Shown: one piece after another, positions 63,647-64,000 of the stretch | How the letters are laid out: every line of letters starts with the position of its first letter | How positions within the stretch are numbered: the first letter of the stretch is position 1 | Assembly (NCBI GenBank): GCA_947284805.1 | Contig: OX369279.1 | Span: forward strand, 151,501-215,500 | Direction of reading: 5' to 3' | DNA length: 64,000 bases | DNA from: Coleophora flavipennella | Lineage: Eukaryota > Arthropoda > Insecta > Lepidoptera > Coleophoridae | Program-made: the position numbers and the translations under genes | The notes under the pieces: model-generated | Seen by the model: only the letters and a program-made list of their open reading frames with translations | Told to the model about the DNA's origin: nothing | Database searches by the model: none

Positions 63647-64000
63647 ATGGATGGCCTCGTGGTTCACGTCCTTAACTATTTCGGTATTGGGCGTCGAAAT
63701 AACAATGCAGCTATATCACAGAGGTCCTTCTTCAATAGTCTTGATCATTTGGTAATCGAAATTGTACAGGATGCCTTGGATAACAATGGATGCAAACGCG
63801 GTGATCACAGCGATGGCGTGACACGTCCATTTTGCTCACAGATCACCACTACTTGTGTTCTGCTCGACGCTCCGTCAAAAAGTGTCTGCTCCGAGACTGA
63901 CGTCCAGCTAATCTGGCTTCTCCACAGATCTAATAAATTCTCAACTCAGTGTGGCAGCACAAACAGCCTTCCGTTAATACATCATCTTTGCTACCACAAA
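63647..64000 (+). CDS. Unidentified reading frame open to the window end
   Basis: From the ATG at 63,647 there are 118 codons without a stop, running off the right edge. The product starts MDGLVVHVLNYFGIGRRNN and contains SFFNSLDHLVIEIVQDALD and CSETDVQLIWLLHRSNKF. Base composition (about 48% GC) is higher than in the preceding flank, which supports coding or an old transposon gene. I recognise no domain, and the opposite strand also has medium-length open stretches. It could be the start of a host gene, part of a transposon or chance. Confidence 0.35.
   Translation, partial: MDGLVVHVLNYFGIGRRNNNAAISQRSFFNSLDHLVIEIVQDALDNNGCKRGDHSDGVTRPFCSQITTTCVLLDAPSKSVCSETDVQLIWLLHRSNKFSTQCGSTNSLPLIHHLCYHK

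Noticed and set aside
1..64000. LTR retrotransposons, endogenous viruses, tRNA and rRNA genes, telomeric TTAGG repeats
   Set aside because: Looked for by eye: no paired LTRs, no gag-pol or envelope frames, no cloverleaf or rRNA core sequences, and no TTAGG arrays found. A faint or diverged case could be missed without search tools.

Overview
The window looks like a repeat-rich stretch of a moth or butterfly (Lepidoptera) nuclear genome. The evidence is AT-rich intergenic DNA with small GC-rich exons, many spliceosomal GT-AG boundaries, several non-LTR retrotransposon families, truncated RTE-type 3' ends with (CAT)n or (ATT)n tails, and dispersed repeats of the type with GGGTTCCGTA ends that are common in Lepidoptera. 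I see no bacterial, viral, rRNA or tRNA signal.

Layout: 1-3552 is the 3' part of a non-LTR retrotransposon with an open ORF2 (endonuclease plus reverse transcriptase). 3.55-7.1 kb is dispersed repeats plus a 38-bp tandem array. 7.28-8.12 kb (minus) is one exon holding a whole MAK/CILK1-family kinase domain. 8.1-15.5 kb is mostly non-coding and holds a 784-bp DNA element with a 9-bp target duplication, palindromic MITEs and a PIF/Harbinger remnant. 15,510-25,656 (plus) is a split host gene: four small exons join in frame into a 224-aa Myb/SANT-like DNA-binding protein. Its introns hold RTE tails, a 130-bp tandem array, MITEs, an 858-bp TIR element and a 3.6-kb satellite with alternating 62/65-bp units. 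26-32.5 kb carries a Mutator-like transposase remnant and several TIR elements.

32.6-41.8 kb is a nest that can be read base by base: a dead BED/hAT transposase gene is split by a Jockey/CR1-group retrotransposon (10-bp target duplication), which is itself split by an almost full-length RTE retrotransposon (about 11-bp target duplication). A second copy of the 9-bp-duplication element sits in the hAT gene too. 42-45 kb has a Tc1/mariner remnant, a large GGAACCCT repeat and an internally deleted mariner. 45,652-45,903 (minus) resembles the last exon of mitochondrial tryptophanyl-tRNA synthetase.

46,342-63,342 is about 17 kb of a 75-bp satellite in four blocks (about 178, 6, 21 and 11 monomers), separated by spacers that are copies of a dispersed element also found just upstream of exon 3 of the Myb/SANT gene. 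The 75-bp period is a multiple of three, which leaves several frames open for thousands of codons; I read these as by-products and not genes. The last 354 bases hold an unidentified reading frame open to the window edge.

The host genes here (kinase, Myb/SANT-like protein, probable WARS2) are not evidently functionally linked. Most of the DNA is mobile elements and satellites, many with exact insertion footprints.
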